Positions 1 through 6,295 of a stretch of DNA of 11,536 nucleotides are shown piece by piece (position 1 is the first letter of the stretch; every line of letters starts with the position of its first letter). The stretch comes from Bacillota bacterium (GTDB lineage Bacteria; Bacillota; Clostridia; Christensenellales; Aristaeellaceae), in the NCBI GenBank assembly GCA_023409955.1, contig JAEYQQ010000058.1, forward strand, positions 1-11,536, given 5' to 3'. A program made the position numbers and the translations under genes. Under the pieces are notes generated by a model. It was not told where the DNA came from and ran no database searches. It worked only from the letters and a program-made list of their open reading frames with translations.

Positions 1-813
1 CGGGGGGACGGGCATTGCCAGCCTGCCACCTTGGAATTTTCGGTAGATCAGGTGGACGAAGCCTGGCACTTTGCCTGCTACGGCGGCAGCGACCCAATAA
101 CCCTGCCCGATGGACGACGCTACAGCCAGGTCTGCAAAGAAGCTCATGCTAACGGCGAACTGCCGGAAAACGTGAGCATTGTGCGGATTCACCATACACT
201 AAAGCCGGGTGAAAGAAATATCAACGCTACCCAGGCCAACTGCTTTGATACCTTAACAGTAAACGGAGCCGTAGGGGCGGAATTCTTACTCAGAGAGCAG
301 ATCCCCCAGGTGGTAGCCTTCCTGCGAAAATATGCTCCCGGCTTTGAAAACTGCCGGGTCAAGTCTTCCGCCACTACCCTGGGCGTACGGGAAACCCGGC
401 GCTTTGTTGGGGATTATGTGATTTCCGATCAGGATGTGGAGCGGGGTGCCCGCTTCCCGGATGTAGTGGTCCACAAAGCCTGGTTCCTTATTGATATACA
501 CAATCCTACCGGCGGCGGGCAGGCGGAGAAACATTCCCAGCCAGCCACCCCTTACGACATCCCCTACCGCAGCCTCCTTCCCAAGGGGGTAGAGGGTTTG
601 CTCCTTTCAGGTCGAAATATTTCCGGCACCCATCGGGCTCACGCCTCCTACCGGGTGATGGGGGTAGCCCTGGCTACGGGCCAGGCGGCTGGGGTCGCGG
701 CAGCCCTCAGTGCCCGAGAGGGCATTATGCCCCGGCAGCTGGACTATCGCCTGGTGCAGCAGGCCCTCATGGAATCGGGAGCTCGCCTGTTCCATGAGGA
801 TGGGGAGGCATGA
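1..813 (+). CDS. FAD-dependent oxidoreductase, C-terminal part (5' end outside window)
   Basis: The reading frame is open from base 1, so only the last 270 residues are visible and the N-terminal Rossmann FAD-binding site is missing. The visible part fits the FAD_oxidored (Pfam12831-type) flavoproteins. It has GDGHCQPAT at fragment residues 2-10, the family motif LGVRETRR at 127-134, and a C-terminal FAD-contacting block with SGRNISGTH at 203-211, an ASYRV element and GQAAG at 227-231. The TTG at base 31 is internal, because the sequence before it is family-like and in frame. The SGNH hydrolase gene begins 6 bp after the TGA stop, which suggests one operon. The gene at 2434-3756 is a paralogue with the same C-terminal motifs. 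Members are thought to oxidise small organic molecules in the cytoplasm. The substrate here is unknown. No signal peptide can be judged because the start is missing. Confidence 0.85.
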   Translation, partial: RGDGHCQPATLEFSVDQVDEAWHFACYGGSDPITLPDGRRYSQVCKEAHANGELPENVSIVRIHHTLKPGERNINATQANCFDTLTVNGAVGAEFLLREQIPQVVAFLRKYAPGFENCRVKSSATTLGVRETRRFVGDYVISDQDVERGARFPDVVVHKAWFLIDIHNPTGGGQAEKHSQPATPYDIPYRSLLPKGVEGLLLSGRNISGTHRAHASYRVMGVALATGQAAGVAAALSAREGIMPRQLDYRLVQQALMESGARLFHEDGEA

Positions 814-819
814 TCCGCC

Positions 820-1521
820 ATGAGAGAATCTGAGCATATCCGTATCCTTTGCTACGGTGACTCCAACACCTGGGGAACCATTGGCCGTTGGGAGGAATCG
901 GAGATACCCTCCCTTCGGTATGAACCTAACGTTCGCTGGACCGGGGTTTTGCAAAAGGAGCTGGGTGAGGGTTACTGCGTGATAGAGGAGGGGCTGGGGG
1001 GGCGCACCACGATTTACGCCGAGCTATGCGATGAATGGAAAATAGGAGAGACCTTTTTAAAGCCCATCCTGCACACCCATCGTCCCCTGGATTGGGTGGT
1101 ACTCATGCTGGGTACCAACGATCTAAAAGCCAAGCAGGATATCAAGGCAGACGAGCTGCCATTGGGCATCAGCCGCTTGGTGGATATTGTGCAAAGCTGC
1201 GGCAAAACCGGTCGGAATCTTACGCCGCCCCAGGTGCTTATTCTGGCCCCGGTGGAGATAAGGCCTTCGGATCCCAGGGGCCGCACGGATGTGTATAGCA
1301 AGTTTCGGGGTGAAGTCGGCCGCCAATTGAGCCTGCTTTTTCCTAAGGCGTACTTCAAGGTGGCTGCTGAGAAGCATTGCCATTTTCTCAACGCCCAAGC
1401 ATTTGCCACCCCCTGCCCAGCGGACGGAGTGCATCTGGATGCCAAGTCTCATGTGCGCCTGGGGAATGCGGTGGCGGCATACCTGAAAGAGCAGATCAAG
1501 TTGAAGGAGGAGAAAAAATGA
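820..1521 (+). CDS. SGNH/GDSL-family esterase/hydrolase (arylesterase-like)
   Basis: A 233-residue protein with the SGNH hydrolase blocks in order. Block I is GDSN at 13-16 with Ser15 as the predicted nucleophile. The block II glycine lies in GLGGRT (58-63). Block III is GTND at 98-101 with Asn100 for the oxyanion hole. Block V is DGVHLD at 202-207, giving Asp202 and His205 of the triad. These enzymes hydrolyse carboxylic esters, including acetyl groups on sugars and aryl esters, and the length is normal for single-domain members. There is no signal peptide, so the enzyme is probably cytoplasmic. The ATG at 820 follows a GGGGAGG ribosome site inside the end of the preceding flavoprotein gene. 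The TGA stop overlaps the next start as ATGA, so translation is probably coupled. The family and catalytic residues are clear. The substrate is not, and an acyl ester of a compound processed by the neighbouring flavoproteins is only an inference. Confidence 0.9.
   Translation: MRESEHIRILCYGDSNTWGTIGRWEESEIPSLRYEPNVRWTGVLQKELGEGYCVIEEGLGGRTTIYAELCDEWKIGETFLKPILHTHRPLDWVVLMLGTNDLKAKQDIKADELPLGISRLVDIVQSCGKTGRNLTPPQVLILAPVEIRPSDPRGRTDVYSKFRGEVGRQLSLLFPKAYFKVAAEKHCHFLNAQAFATPCPADGVHLDAKSHVRLGNAVAAYLKEQIKLKEEKK
1504..1512 (+). promoter_or_regulatory. Ribosome binding site setting the start at 1518
   Basis: AAGGAGGAG lies 5 nt before ATG 1518. The frame stays open further upstream through the SGNH gene, but this strong site shows that translation starts at 1518 and not at earlier in-frame codons. 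Confidence 0.8.
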
Positions 1522-2432
1522 GCGACTACCCCGTTTATGAAGGCAGTCAAAGCCGCCTGTTTATGAAATTTGATAAAGTCCTGAAATCAGCTCAGGGCAT
1601 GGCCATCTGGAAGGATCAGGCGTTCATCCTCTACGACACCGGTGCCTGCGCTGTATATGACCTGAAATCACGGACGTCGAAGCCTAAGGCCTCCTTCCCT
1701 TTGGGATCCTTCAACGAAGGTATTCCATTTCGGGAATATCTGAACCATGCCAACCAGTGTATGTTTGGCGGGATTCATTATGAGGGAAACCCTATACCCC
1801 TTTTGTATGTGACCACAGGCACGGGGACTGGTGCTGATGAGGACGGATACTACTACCGTTTAAGCGTGGAGAATATTGTACAGACCCTCGAGGGCTTTAC
1901 CGCGCAAACGGTGCAGACCGTTGTCTACAAGTCCTCGGAAATGGAGGGGTTACCTTGGGTTTCTCCCTGCTGGGGCTGTCCGGCTTTTTTCGTGGATACA
2001 GCGGATGAAGCGCTGTACATTTTTTCCGCGCGGTACCGCACCAAGCGAGGCTGTGTGCCGGAAGGAGAGAAAAACGCCTATATCATCACCCGTTTCCCCC
2101 TGCCGGAATTGAAAGCTGGGCCTTTGATTCGATTAACTGCAGCGGATATCCAAGATCAGTTTGTAATAGAATCAGATGTGGAGTTTACCCAGGGAGGCCA
2201 GCTTACGAACGGGATTCTACATTACACCTTCGGCTGCCCCAAAATTGGATATCCCGACCGGGTGATGGCCTTTGACGTAAAGAAAAAGAAAGCGCTCTAT
2301 CTGGTGGATCATCTGGACGAAGCCTTCTGTGGTGAAGAAATCGAATGCTGCGACTGGTATGAGGGGCAATTGCTGTGCAATACCTGCGACGGAAGCTTGT
2401 TCACCCTGGATTTGCCTGAAGGAGCGGTATAG
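1518..2432 (+). CDS. Uncharacterised cysteine-rich cytoplasmic protein, possibly beta-propeller
   Basis: A 304-residue protein that I cannot assign to a named family. It has no signal peptide or membrane segment. Its many short beta-strand-like stretches separated by turns, such as MAIWKDQAFILYD (28-40), CAVYDLKS (44-51), ALYIFSARY (165-173), RVMAFDVKKKKALYLVD (248-264) and GSLFTLDLP (292-300), recall propeller blades. That fold is an inference. It is rich in cysteine for a cytoplasmic protein: 11 residues, including two CxxC pairs, PCWGCP (150-155) and CNTC (287-290), plus adjacent Cys277-Cys278. These could bind metal or be redox active. The ATG overlaps the preceding hydrolase stop (ATGA), and the second flavoprotein starts 1 bp after its TAG stop. 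It is therefore an integral operon member, perhaps a binding or accessory subunit or an enzyme of the same pathway. Confidence 0.75.
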   Translation: MSDYPVYEGSQSRLFMKFDKVLKSAQGMAIWKDQAFILYDTGACAVYDLKSRTSKPKASFPLGSFNEGIPFREYLNHANQCMFGGIHYEGNPIPLLYVTTGTGTGADEDGYYYRLSVENIVQTLEGFTAQTVQTVVYKSSEMEGLPWVSPCWGCPAFFVDTADEALYIFSARYRTKRGCVPEGEKNAYIITRFPLPELKAGPLIRLTAADIQDQFVIESDVEFTQGGQLTNGILHYTFGCPKIGYPDRVMAFDVKKKKALYLVDHLDEAFCGEEIECCDWYEGQLLCNTCDGSLFTLDLPEGAV

Positions 2433-2433
2433 C

Positions 2434-3756
2434 ATGAGAGAGCGGGTACGCATAAATACCTATGCGTCGGTGACTGAAGCCTGCGATGTTGCGGTGATCG
2501 GCGGTGGACCTGCAGGACTGACAGCGGCTGTTTCTGCTGCTCGGGCAGGCAAGAAGACCCTACTGGTAGAGCGGCTGGGAGCCCTGGGCGGAACGGCCAC
2601 CATGGGACTTGTGGTGCCCATCAGCGGTTTTTTCCAAAACGGCCGGCGGGTGGTGGGCGGCATCGCTTGGGAACTGGTCAAACTTCTGGAAAGGCAACAT
2701 GCAGCCATTGTGGAATATCCCAAGGGCCATGTGTCCTTTCATGTGGAAACCTATAAGCTGACAGTTCAGCGGTTGTGCCTGGAAAGTGGTGTAAAGCTCT
2801 TGACCAACACGAATTTAGCAGATTGTCTTTGCCGGGAGGGACGGATCACTCACGGTATTATAACTGGCAAAAATGGGTGGGAAGCTGTTGAAGCGCAATG
2901 CTTTATCGATGCAACGGGAGAGGCAGATCTATGCCGGATGGCGGGCGTTCCCATGACGCCGAGGGAAGAGAACCTTCAGCCCATGAGCCTGTGCTTTGTG
3001 CTGGAGGGGGTGGATACCGAAACGGAACTCATGCGAAGTTGCATCCACCATACGGGCGATAAAAACGCGCATTCAATGAATCAAAAAATACATGATTATT
3101 TGAATGCCTGTGTGGCTCGAGGAGAATTGGAGCAGTTTGGCGGGCCCTGGTTCAATACCCTGGTACAGGGGGGAGCCCTGGTGGTAAACGTAACCCGCCG
3201 GGCGGGGAATGGGGCTGACCGGGCGGATATGACCCAAGCTGAGTGCCTTTTGCGAGAGGATATGTTTACCATCGTAGCCCTTCTGCGTCGGGAATTTCCG
3301 GAATTTAGCCATTGCAGCATCGTGGCTTCCGGTGTTAATGCGGGGGTGCGGGAAACCGAACGTATTCTTGGCATAGAAACCGTAACCGGGGAAAATATGC
3401 TGGCGGGGCGGGAATACTCTTGCCCGGTGGCTCGTTGCGCTCATCCCATGGATCGTCACAGCGTTCAAACCAGTGCTCAGACTTTGCAGTACTTCGATAC
3501 TAACGCTTACATTCCCCACACGGCTCTGATACCCAGGGGGATTTGCAATTTGTTGGCCGCGGGCCGGTGCCTCTCCGCTGATGCCGAAGCCTATGCATCT
3601 TTGCGGGTGCAGGCGACCTTAATGGCCGTAGGGGAGGCGGCGGGAGTCATGGCTGCTCATTATTGCGATCAGGGCGGAAGCTTCGCCGATCTGGATCCAG
3701 CGCTACTTCGCTGCGCATTGGAGCAGCGGGAAACTATTCCATTGGATTATGCTTAA
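2434..3756 (+). CDS. FAD-dependent oxidoreductase (second paralogue, complete)
   Basis: A 440-residue flavoprotein of the FAD_oxidored type. The N-terminal Rossmann fold shows VIGGGPAGL (21-29) after a short beta-strand, with Glu46 in LLVERLG placed to bind the ribose. DATGEADL (159-166) matches the usual second FAD-contact strand. AGVRETER (303-310) matches the family's GVRET motif, and the C-terminal block AAGRCLSADAEAYASLRV (375-392) with GEAAG (400-404) closes the FAD site. Start 2434 is chosen because AAGGAG ends 9 nt upstream. Longer in-frame starts lie inside the preceding gene. The start is 1 bp after the preceding TAG. It resembles the truncated flavoprotein at the left edge in the C-terminal motifs but diverges strongly in between, so the two probably act on different compounds or successive steps. 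The substrate is unknown. No transmembrane or export signal is seen. Confidence 0.9.
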   Translation: MRERVRINTYASVTEACDVAVIGGGPAGLTAAVSAARAGKKTLLVERLGALGGTATMGLVVPISGFFQNGRRVVGGIAWELVKLLERQHAAIVEYPKGHVSFHVETYKLTVQRLCLESGVKLLTNTNLADCLCREGRITHGIITGKNGWEAVEAQCFIDATGEADLCRMAGVPMTPREENLQPMSLCFVLEGVDTETELMRSCIHHTGDKNAHSMNQKIHDYLNACVARGELEQFGGPWFNTLVQGGALVVNVTRRAGNGADRADMTQAECLLREDMFTIVALLRREFPEFSHCSIVASGVNAGVRETERILGIETVTGENMLAGREYSCPVARCAHPMDRHSVQTSAQTLQYFDTNAYIPHTALIPRGICNLLAAGRCLSADAEAYASLRVQATLMAVGEAAGVMAAHYCDQGGSFADLDPALLRCALEQRETIPLDYA

Positions 3757-3867
3757 AACAATCATTCCCGCTGCCGCTATGGAGCTGGGCCGTCTGCTTA
3801 AATGCGCTGGTAACGATTATTCTAAAACCAGTCTGGCCCATCCTATGCGTTGTTCTATTGGCGCATT

Positions 3868-3899
3868 CCATGCAGCCTATCAGGGCTGCATGGGTTTAT
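3868..3899 (+). terminator. Probable intrinsic terminator of the flavoprotein operon
   Basis: CCATGCAGCC and GGCTGCATGG form a perfect 10-bp stem around the 6-nt loop TATCAG (3868-3893). Only a short GTTTATA follows, so the T tract is weak. It lies about 110 bp after the last stop of the + strand operon. The hairpin is certain in sequence. Its role as terminator is inferred. Confidence 0.5.
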
Positions 3900-4084
3900 A
3901 CGTCCACGAGATAGGCAATAAGGAAAACAGGAACCAATGGGCCCGATGGACCTGGATGCTTTGAGCTATGCGCTGAAGGTGGCTGCCGTTCTTCTTTGCT
4001 GATGGTAATAAAGTGCGTGACTTTATGATACTTGCTTTTTTTGAACTTATGGCCAAATGATAAAGCAACACCAAATAATAGAGA

Positions 4085-4141
4085 AACCTGTTCGTCTTTC
4101 ATACCTCCGGCTTTACGCCAGAGAGGGAAAGGGAACAGGTT
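4085..4141 (-). other. Long imperfect hairpin, possible terminator or structured RNA
   Basis: Nested pairing gives about 21 base pairs in 57 nt. The outer arms AACCTGTTC (4085-4093) and GAACAGGTT (4133-4141) are perfect. Inside are CTTTC/GAAAG (4096-4100 with 4127-4131), CCTC/GAGG (4104-4107 with 4123-4126) and GGC/GCC (4109-4111 with 4117-4119), closed by a 5-nt loop. On the - strand the hairpin is followed by TCTCTATTATTT, so it could terminate the secreted-protein gene whose stop is about 150 nt upstream on that strand. A mobile-element remnant or small RNA is equally possible. Confidence 0.4.
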
Positions 4142-4164
4142 ATTCTTAAAATAGCAGCGATGTC

Positions 4165-4194
4165 TTTGGTGGCAGGACCCCTGTTTGGTGGCAG
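4165..4194. repeat. Direct repeat TTTGGTGGCAG x2
   Basis: Two exact 11-bp copies, at 4165-4175 and 4184-4194, have a 19-bp period. Closely spaced direct repeats of this sort occur near the ends of some insertion sequences and in protein-binding sites. No transposase or matching far end is visible here. Confidence 0.4.
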
Positions 4195-4289
4195 TACTCA
4201 TTTAAAAAAGTAGGAAAATAAAAGGATTTCACGATTTGTTGGTAGTAGTGTAGGGGAAATGATACAGACTAGTGATGTACAAAATCCTC

Positions 4290-5318
4290 TTACTTGACCC
4301 AATCATAGCCATCTTCGCTGCCTTGATGCATCGTAAACTGGAACCGTCCATTTTCCAGCTTGACACGCTTGTTGCCATACTCGGGTCCCACCACAGCATT
4401 AAAGTGTCCCAACAGCGTATAACCATCTTCGCTCATGCTGTCAATATACAGTTCGTAATTTGAACCACTTGGTTTGGCTTGCAACCCATCAAAAAGAGCG
4501 GGTTCTGTAGTGGCCATGCAGAATGTTCCATCCCTGTCATAGAAAATCACATATAGAGCGATGTCCAAGTTGTCAATGCTCTTCTGTGTTGTAAAGGAAT
4601 CGCCAGGTGCGGCATAATCCCTAAACATGAGCTGCATTTTATATTCCTTATCACCACGCACATTATAGGAATCAAAATATACGGTCCAATTTCCGGCGCC
4701 TGTTACAAAATCAATGGACTTTTCTGTACGTGTTTGAACAAAGGTGCGCTCCACCCCATCCACCTCGACTACTGCATAACCCGCAGCAGTTTCATGCGCA
4801 TTGGCAGGCTCGGCTGTGGCTTCAGGAGCCTTGGTGGTAAACACAGGTACAGACAAAGCTTTACCAGAATCGGCCGAACTGGACGCCTGGATTTCCTGGT
4901 CGCTTACATACTGCGAGTCCTTGGGATAAATTAGTACAACTTGCCCGCTGGACTGGCTGTACAGCAATACAACCCTGAAAGAACCCTGATCAAACTGCCA
5001 TTGGGTCACACCCTTTTCGGTATACTCCGTGGACACAGCAACAAAGCCCAGCTCCTTCATTCGCTGGATATACCCTTCCATGTGCTCCATTTTTACACCC
5101 TGATAAATGGAATACGGCCCTAAAATCAACCCTGCTATCTCCGTATCCCCCGCACCGCTCGACTGACCAAAGAAGGCGGCGGGATCGGCAACCGTTATCT
5201 GTGCGGGAGTAGAGGAAAACAAGCTGTCGATCAGCCCTTCCACCGTTGTGGCAAAAGCTACAGGAATAATGGCACTTAAAAGACATACCAGGATTGCGAT
5301 GCAAAGAACTCGTTTCAT
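4290..5318 (-). CDS. Secreted protein of unknown function
   Basis: A 342-residue protein that begins with a typical signal peptide: MKR, a hydrophobic core at 4-20, then an AFA cleavage site after residue 23. There is no lipobox cysteine and no other membrane segment, so it is probably released or held at the cell wall. The mature protein appears to have two parts. One is an alpha/beta region (about 25-137). A Ser/Ala/Thr/Pro-rich linker (about 143-178) joins it to a C-terminal, beta-rich, aromatic-rich region (about 180-342). I recognise no family. Start 5318 is preferred over an in-frame codon 42 nt upstream because GAGAGAGG sits 8 nt before it and the signal peptide begins there. It is a single gene, convergent with the operon on its left and divergent from the tRNA unit on its right. 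The 5' region carries a perfect inverted repeat. Confidence 0.8.
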   Translation of the reverse strand: MKRVLCIAILVCLLSAIIPVAFATTVEGLIDSLFSSTPAQITVADPAAFFGQSSGAGDTEIAGLILGPYSIYQGVKMEHMEGYIQRMKELGFVAVSTEYTEKGVTQWQFDQGSFRVVLLYSQSSGQVVLIYPKDSQYVSDQEIQASSSADSGKALSVPVFTTKAPEATAEPANAHETAAGYAVVEVDGVERTFVQTRTEKSIDFVTGAGNWTVYFDSYNVRGDKEYKMQLMFRDYAAPGDSFTTQKSIDNLDIALYVIFYDRDGTFCMATTEPALFDGLQAKPSGSNYELYIDSMSEDGYTLLGHFNAVVGPEYGNKRVKLENGRFQFTMHQGSEDGYDWVK

Positions 5319-5620
5319 TGGCTTACCTCTCTCTTCATTAGGGTTTGATGAAATATGCATCAGTTCTCTGATAGATATATTTTTCCTGTTATATGTAAAA
5401 ATCCTTCATTAATGTGTATTTTTACATTTTTTCTTTTATGCAAAGGTGATATGGGTAATTTATACAATCCTGACTTCTCCAACTTGGATAATTACCATGC
5501 ATATGTCCCTAGACCAGCGCTACAAAGAGCAGATTTGTGCCAAATAGCCCGCACTGTAGAATAGCGCTGCCAAAGTAGTTCAGATGGACTCAAAAAAAGC
5601 CCTAAATAGCCATTTTCCCG
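5319..5620. other. Intergenic region between secreted protein and tRNA unit
   Basis: An AT-rich stretch with no convincing gene. It contains the upstream region of the - strand secreted-protein gene, with an inverted repeat at 5393-5427, and a second pair of inverted arms at 5515-5522 and 5562-5569 just upstream of the tRNA promoter. A possible -10 (TATAAC, - strand, 5393 to 5388) has no good -35. Confidence 0.5.
5393..5427 (-). promoter_or_regulatory. Perfect 10-bp inverted repeat, candidate operator
   Basis: ATGTAAAAAT (5393-5402) and ATTTTTACAT (5418-5427) are exact reverse complements 15 nt apart. On the - strand the repeat ends at a TATAAC sequence that could be the -10 of the secreted-protein gene, about 65 nt before its start codon. 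A regulator bound to it would then cover the promoter. On the + strand a T-rich run follows the second arm, so a terminator is an alternative reading, but no + strand gene precedes it. Confidence 0.35.
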
Positions 5621-5649
5621 TTGACATCACCTCAAAACCCTGATATAAT
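5621..5649 (+). promoter_or_regulatory. Consensus sigma-70/sigma-A promoter for the tRNA-Ser pair
   Basis: TTGACA (5621-5626) and TATAAT (5644-5649) are exact consensus boxes with the optimal 17-bp spacer. The tRNA begins 23 bp after the -10 box, leaving a short leader. Such a strong promoter is normal for stable RNA genes. Confidence 0.9.
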
Positions 5650-5672
5650 AACCTTCGCTGGTTCTTTTTGAT

Positions 5673-5761
5673 GGAGAGATGGCCGAGCGGTTGATGGCGC
5701 TGGTCTTGAAAACCAGTGATGCTGAAAGGCACCGGGGGTTCGAATCCCTCTCTCTCCGCCA
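5673..5761 (+). tRNA. tRNA-Ser (anticodon UGA)
   Basis: An 89-nt class II tRNA with encoded CCA. The acceptor arms GGAGAGA (5673-5679) and TCTCTCC (5751-5757) pair fully, followed by discriminator G5758 and CCA 5759-5761. The anticodon stem CTGGT/ACCAG (5700-5704, 5712-5716) holds loop CTTGAAA with anticodon TGA at 5707-5709. The long variable arm (5717-5733) is the serine hallmark, and the T arm has loop TTCGAAT. It is first in a two-tRNA transcript and should read UCA and related UCN serine codons. Confidence 0.96.
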
Positions 5762-5796
5762 GTTTTTTCTGGTAAATTGCATACAGCACCGGTCAT

Positions 5797-5888
5797 GGAG
5801 AAGTACCCAAGAGGCCGAAGGGGCTCCCCTGCTAAGGGAGTAGGGTGCGATAAGCGCCGCCCGGGTTCAAATCCCGGCTTCTCCGCCA
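5797..5888 (+). tRNA. tRNA-Ser (anticodon GCU)
   Basis: A 92-nt class II tRNA with encoded CCA. The acceptor arms GGAGAAG (5797-5803) and CTTCTCC (5878-5884) pair fully, then G5885 and CCA 5886-5888. The anticodon stem CTCCC/GGGAG (5824-5828, 5836-5840) carries loop CTGCTAA with anticodon GCT at 5831-5833. The long variable arm (from 5841) and T loop TTCAAAT fit tRNA-Ser. It lies 35 nt after the first tRNA with no promoter between, so the two are probably cut from one precursor. It reads AGC and AGU codons. Confidence 0.96.
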
Positions 5889-5892
5889 AATT

Positions 5893-5927
5893 ACGCAAAC
5901 GTTTGTGAATCACGTTTGCGTTTTTTT
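5893..5927 (+). terminator. Intrinsic terminator of the tRNA unit
   Basis: ACGCAAACG (5893-5901) pairs with CGTTTGCGT (5913-5921) as a perfect 9-bp stem with an 11-nt loop, and runs straight into seven T residues (5921-5927). It begins 4 nt after the CCA end of the second tRNA. Confidence 0.92.
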
Positions 5928-6295
5928 GTATGTGATGATATCAATTTATATTGCATTATGTTAGGCTCTTAGCAGCAGTAGAAGAAAGTGAGTTACGCAA
6001 TACATATTGTAAAATAAACAGAGCAGAACAGGTGAAAAAGGAAAGAAACTGATGAAAGATATGATAGAACATGTATAGAACAATTATTGATGCGGGCTGA
6101 TAAAAGCTACTATGCCAATCATTTCATTTTGTGGAGCTATATAAAGAAATATGGAAAATCTGGATGACAAAACTGGAATATTAGTTGCTGGAATGGAAAC
6201 AATTCCATTCAAAAGCATGGGAACTATCTGTAGGTAACATGCGTTTGATTCCATAGAAGACATTATAAATGCAGTAATGCAAACTGAGGTGCTTT
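5928..6295. other. Intergenic region before the L,D-transpeptidase gene
   Basis: About 370 bp, AT-rich, with no convincing gene. Short frames (for example 6151-6237, 28 codons) lack ribosome sites. The only clear element is a perfect hairpin, GAATGGAA at 6191-6198 and TTCCATTC at 6203-6210 with a 4-nt loop. The promoter of the downstream gene must lie here, but I see no good -35/-10 pair. Confidence 0.5.
6191..6210 (+). promoter_or_regulatory. Short perfect hairpin upstream of the L,D-transpeptidase
   Basis: 8-bp inverted arms around ACAA, about 86 bp before the start codon. The lack of a T run argues against a terminator. It could be an operator or a leader structure. Its function is inferred only from position. 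Confidence 0.25.

Larger units (their letters stand above)
3757..4289. other. Gene-free segment with several hairpins
   Basis: This 533-bp stretch separates the flavoprotein operon from the convergent secreted-protein gene. Open frames of up to about 100 codons exist on both strands but have no ribosome site, no family resemblance and overlap one another. It contains a nested imperfect inverted repeat (TGGGCC 3786-3791 with GGCCCA 3835-3840, enclosing CTGGT/ACCAG), a terminator-like hairpin at 3868-3893, a long hairpin at 4085-4141 and an 11-bp direct repeat at 4165-4194. It may hold decayed sequence, but nothing identifies a parent. Confidence 0.5.

Noticed and set aside
1014..1452. Long antisense frames inside the SGNH hydrolase gene
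   Set aside because: Shadows of a gene whose full set of catalytic motifs is on the + strand.
3749..3964. 71-codon + frame overlapping the end of the second flavoprotein
   Set aside because: No ribosome site, no recognisable family, and it runs through the hairpin at 3868-3893.
4085..4141. Integron attC site as an explanation for the hairpin
   Set aside because: The outer ends do not match the attC core boxes, and no integrase or gene cassettes are present.
3896..4201. 101-codon - frame in the gene-free segment
   Set aside because: It spans the long hairpin and part of the direct repeat, has no clear ribosome site and low-complexity content. A decayed gene cannot be excluded.
5451..5564. 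37-codon + frame after AAAGGTGAT
   Set aside because: The ribosome site is weak and too close, no promoter is evident and the end overlaps an inverted repeat. Possible small protein, but unsupported.
5580..5913. Two - strand open frames (69 and 93 codons) with GFEPP- and GFEPG-type sequences
   Set aside because: They are antisense readings of the two tRNA-Ser genes. Such translations are a well-known source of spurious protein entries.
6151..6237. 28-codon + frame upstream of the L,D-transpeptidase
   Set aside because: No ribosome site, and the reading frame is interrupted on both sides.
6245..6269. TTGATT and TATAAA as promoter of the L,D-transpeptidase gene
   Set aside because: The spacer is only 13 bp, too short for a normal sigma-70-type promoter.
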